A DNA stretch of 64,000 nt. Source: Bacteroidales bacterium. Its GTDB lineage: Bacteria > Bacteroidota > Bacteroidia > Bacteroidales > UBA932. Positions 61,814 through 64,000 of this stretch are shown here, piece by piece. Position 1 is the first letter of the stretch. Every line of letters begins with the position of its first letter. The translations under genes were made by a program, and so were the position numbers. The notes below the pieces were generated by a model. The model was not told the origin of the DNA. It ran no database searches and saw nothing but the letters and a program-made list of their open reading frames with translations. The stretch covers positions 1 through 64,000 of the forward strand of contig JAFSJK010000010.1 of NCBI GenBank assembly GCA_017439305.1, read 5' to 3'.

Positions 61814-63202
61814 ATGGATTTCAAGAAATTAGGCATCATCATCGAGCGGGAATACCTGAACAAGGTCAAGAAAAAGTCATTCCTCCTGACCACCTTCGGT
61901 GTCCCCATCTTGTTCGCCGCCATGTATGCGGTGATGATCTTCATCATGCTCCGGACCGAGGGCGATTCCAAGCGGATCGCGGTCATCGACAACTCCGGCA
62001 TCGTGATGGAGAAACTCGAGAACACCAAGCAGCTTACCTTCACGCAGCTCAGCGAGACGGATCCGGAAGCGGTGAAGAACAACCTGTCCGACATCGACGC
62101 GGACATCCTCCTGTACATCTCCCCGCTGGACAGCGCCACCAAGTCGGTGACGGCGACCACCTATGCCGACAAGCCGATGGGTATGGAGACGGCCGAGGTG
62201 ATTGAAAACCGCATCAACGACGCCGTGGAGGCCTACCGGATCGATTCCTACGGGATTGAGGGTCTGGACCAGATCCTGGCCGACGTGCATTCCAACATCC
62301 ATCTGACCTCTTATACGGTGGATGAGAAGGGCAAGGAGACCATCTCCCAGAGCGAGGTGTACATGATCATCTCGATGCTGCTCGCCATGGGCCTGTACAT
62401 GTTCATCGCCATCTTCAGCGGCATGGTGATGTCTTCCGTCATCGAGGAGAAGTCCTCCCGCGTGGTGGAAGTCCTCGTTTCTTCCGTCAAGTCCACGGAG
62501 CTGATGTTCGGAAAGATCATCGGCGTGGCCCTGGTGGCCCTGACCCAGTTCCTGCTCTGGATTGTCCTGACGGTCCTGATCATCGGCATCATCGGCGGCG
62601 TGGTCGGCATGGACAAGCTGACCGGCGGCATGGATTCATCCCAGATGGAGCAAATCCAGGAAATGTCCACGATGGGCACCGGTATGGGTAATACGCTTGA
62701 CTTGCAGGCGCTGACGGATACCGCCGCCGTGGCGGAAGGTCCGACCGGCATGCAGGCAATCCTGGGCACGCTGAGCTCCCTGAACTATACGCAGATCTTC
62801 GTGTCCTTCTTCCTGTTCTTCATCTTCGGCTACCTGCTGTACGCGTCGCTGTTCGCGGCCATCGGTTCTGCCGTGGAGAACGAGGCGGATACGCAGCAGC
62901 TGCAGATTCCGGTTACGATCCCGCTGCTCATCGGCTTCTTCGTGGCCTTCTATGCCTTCCGTTCGCCGGAGAGCTCGCTGGTATGGTGGTTCTCGATGAT
63001 CCCGTTCACCTCTCCGATCGTGATGCTTGCCCGCATTCCTTTCGGCGTGGCTACCTGGGAGCTCATCCTCTCCATCGGCCTGCTCATCCTCACCTTTGTC
63101 GCCTGCGCCTGGGTCTCCGCCAAGATTTACAAGGTGGGCATCCTGATGTACGGCAAGAAATCGACCTTCAAAGACCTCTGGAAATGGCTAAAAGAAAGTT
63201 AG
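61814..63202 (+). CDS. ABC-2 type permease (NatB-like)
   Basis: The 462-residue membrane protein has an N-terminal helix (about 21-45), an extracellular domain of ~140 residues, then five or six helices from about residue 190 (MYMFIAIFSGMVMSSVIEEKSSRVVEVLVSSVKSTELMFGKIIGVA is the conserved ABC-2 block in position and pattern). It is coupled to the ATPase before it, and its end overlaps the next gene by 19 bases. Confidence 0.9.
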   Translation: MDFKKLGIIIEREYLNKVKKKSFLLTTFGVPILFAAMYAVMIFIMLRTEGDSKRIAVIDNSGIVMEKLENTKQLTFTQLSETDPEAVKNNLSDIDADILLYISPLDSATKSVTATTYADKPMGMETAEVIENRINDAVEAYRIDSYGIEGLDQILADVHSNIHLTSYTVDEKGKETISQSEVYMIISMLLAMGLYMFIAIFSGMVMSSVIEEKSSRVVEVLVSSVKSTELMFGKIIGVALVALTQFLLWIVLTVLIIGIIGGVVGMDKLTGGMDSSQMEQIQEMSTMGTGMGNTLDLQALTDTAAVAEGPTGMQAILGTLSSLNYTQIFVSFFLFFIFGYLLYASLFAAIGSAVENEADTQQLQIPVTIPLLIGFFVAFYAFRSPESSLVWWFSMIPFTSPIVMLARIPFGVATWELILSIGLLILTFVACAWVSAKIYKVGILMYGKKSTFKDLWKWLKES

Positions 63203-64000
63203 TTGTCCTGCCTCTCCTGCTTCTGGTCTCCTGCGCGCAGCCGGGGCCGAGGATGGAGTGGAAGCGGGTGCCGATGGACGGGAGCCGGACCGGCGTCGTT
63301 CCGGTGAACGCCGAAAATATGGAAACGGCCCTGGGTACGTTCGAAGACGATTATGTCGCGCCGAACGGCAAGCATTTCACCGAGGGGGCAACTCCCGAAG
63401 TGGCGATGCTCCTGGCGGAAGCGCAGCCCAGGATGGCCCGTCTCAAGCAGGTGGTGGGACACAGCACCCATATGCTGCTGAACCTCCGGAACGAGCCCGA
63501 CCTGCCGCTTGCCAACATGGTGGCGGATGCCCTGCGGGCCAAGGGAAGCGACTATTTCGGCGTGCCGATGGATTTCGCCATCACGAACTACGGCGGTATC
63601 CGTGTGCCGATGCCCGAAGGGGCTGTCACCCTGGATGATATGGAGTCCATGTTCCCTTTCAAGAATTACATGTGCTATGCGAAGGTCCGTGGAAACAACC
63701 TGCAGCGCCTGCTGGAGCAACTGGCCAAGACACCGGCCTTCCAGGCGGTCAGCGGCTGCAAGGTGAAAGTCAAGGCCCACGAGCTCGTGGAAGCGGAAGT
63801 GGGCGGCCAGCCTATCGATCCCGACAAGCTGTACAACGTCACGACCATCGACTTCCTCCTGTCCGGCGGCGACCAGATCGCCATCGGCGCCCTGGCGGAG
63901 GATGTGGTCCTGACCCCTGTGCTCATCCGGGACGTGATGCTGGAATATGTTCAGAAAATGGAGGCGGAAGGAAAAGTGCTGGATGGACAGAAAGACGGAC
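63184..64000 (+). CDS. 5'-nucleotidase C-terminal-domain lipoprotein (partial at window end)
   Basis: From the ATG at 63184 the frame stays open to the window end (272 codons). A lipoprotein signal ends in LVSC (about 17). The rest matches the 5'-nucleotidase C-terminal (substrate-binding) domain: LANMVADALRAKGSDYFGVPMDFAITNYGGIRVPMPEGAVTLDDMESMFPF and the later LYNVTTIDFLLSGGDQ. No metallophosphatase half precedes it. In Bacteroidota the two halves are often separate neighbouring genes, so the catalytic half is expected just beyond the edge. Confidence 0.88.
   Translation, partial: MAKRKLVVLPLLLLVSCAQPGPRMEWKRVPMDGSRTGVVPVNAENMETALGTFEDDYVAPNGKHFTEGATPEVAMLLAEAQPRMARLKQVVGHSTHMLLNLRNEPDLPLANMVADALRAKGSDYFGVPMDFAITNYGGIRVPMPEGAVTLDDMESMFPFKNYMCYAKVRGNNLQRLLEQLAKTPAFQAVSGCKVKVKAHELVEAEVGGQPIDPDKLYNVTTIDFLLSGGDQIAIGALAEDVVLTPVLIRDVMLEYVQKMEAEGKVLDGQKDG

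Overview
The window is a high-GC chromosomal segment of a member of the Bacteroidota, most likely order Bacteroidales. The main evidence is the promoter type. Genes on both strands are preceded by the Bacteroidota sigma-factor -7 element TAnnTTTG (TATCTTTG, TATATTTG and similar), and starts lack Shine-Dalgarno sequences. The gene content agrees: Na+-NQR, lipoproteins with short lipoboxes, an OmpA/TonB-type outer-membrane barrel gene, many glycoside hydrolases, LytTR-type two-component genes and IS-poor intergenes. I cannot place it to genus; Rikenellaceae- or Cryptobacteroides-like gut or rumen lineages are a guess from GC content only. No rRNA, CRISPR, prophage or conjugative module is visible, and no stretch above 300 bases lacks a gene or a described element.

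Layout. 1-4259 (minus): nqrA-B-C-D-E, with nqrE cut by the window edge. 4346-8653: uvrD/pcrA helicase, type I glutamine synthetase and tRNA-Gly(CCC). 8685-11342: a secreted DUF4493-like lipoprotein and glucose-6-phosphate isomerase. 11448-19214: an outer-membrane barrel protein, a LytS-type sensor kinase, a LytTR response regulator and two secreted glycosidases (GH43-like, GH30), all on one strand with tiny gaps. 19251-20438: two related hairpins, a RAYT-type (REP-associated) Y1 transposase and what looks like the stump of a broken secreted hydrolase. 20440-26875 (minus): a complete histidine-utilisation operon, ftcD-hutU-hutH-hutI. 26941-29223: a Wzx/MATE-like flippase and, divergently, a monofunctional peptidoglycan transglycosylase.

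29293-41286 is rich in carbohydrate genes: a GH3 of the beta-xylosidase type, an SDR, a GH31 alpha-xylosidase with an inserted PA14-like domain, a GH3 beta-glucosidase, and a sugar-kinase plus sugar-1-phosphate guanylyltransferase pair. A cysteine desulfidase-like gene (CyuA/UPF0597) and a compact MITE-like inverted-repeat element interrupt it. Two tRNA-Lys genes (UUU, CUU) follow. None of the glycosidases has a SusC/SusD pair in the window.

42253-51883 is the most interesting region: nine overlapping genes for a small membrane transporter, a LolA-like carrier, a hotdog dehydratase, a GT2 glycosyltransferase, an MMPL exporter fused to a PlsC acyltransferase, an alpha/beta hydrolase, a PaaK-like adenylate-forming ligase, a second acyltransferase and an SGNH esterase. 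Parts and order resemble the tailoring/export half of aryl-polyene or flexirubin-like clusters, but no ketosynthase or acyl carrier protein is present. I infer synthesis and outer-membrane delivery of an acylated glycolipid.

51902-64000 is housekeeping: an HsdR-N-like nuclease-fold protein, CCA-adding enzyme, XerC-like recombinase, ribosome hibernation factor, SppA protease, a small outer-membrane barrel, another GH3, DNA polymerase III delta, a NatAB-type ABC exporter and the 5' part of a 5'-nucleotidase-domain lipoprotein. A 22-bp perfect hairpin with flanking tandem repeats (57473-57549) separates the barrel gene from the GH3.
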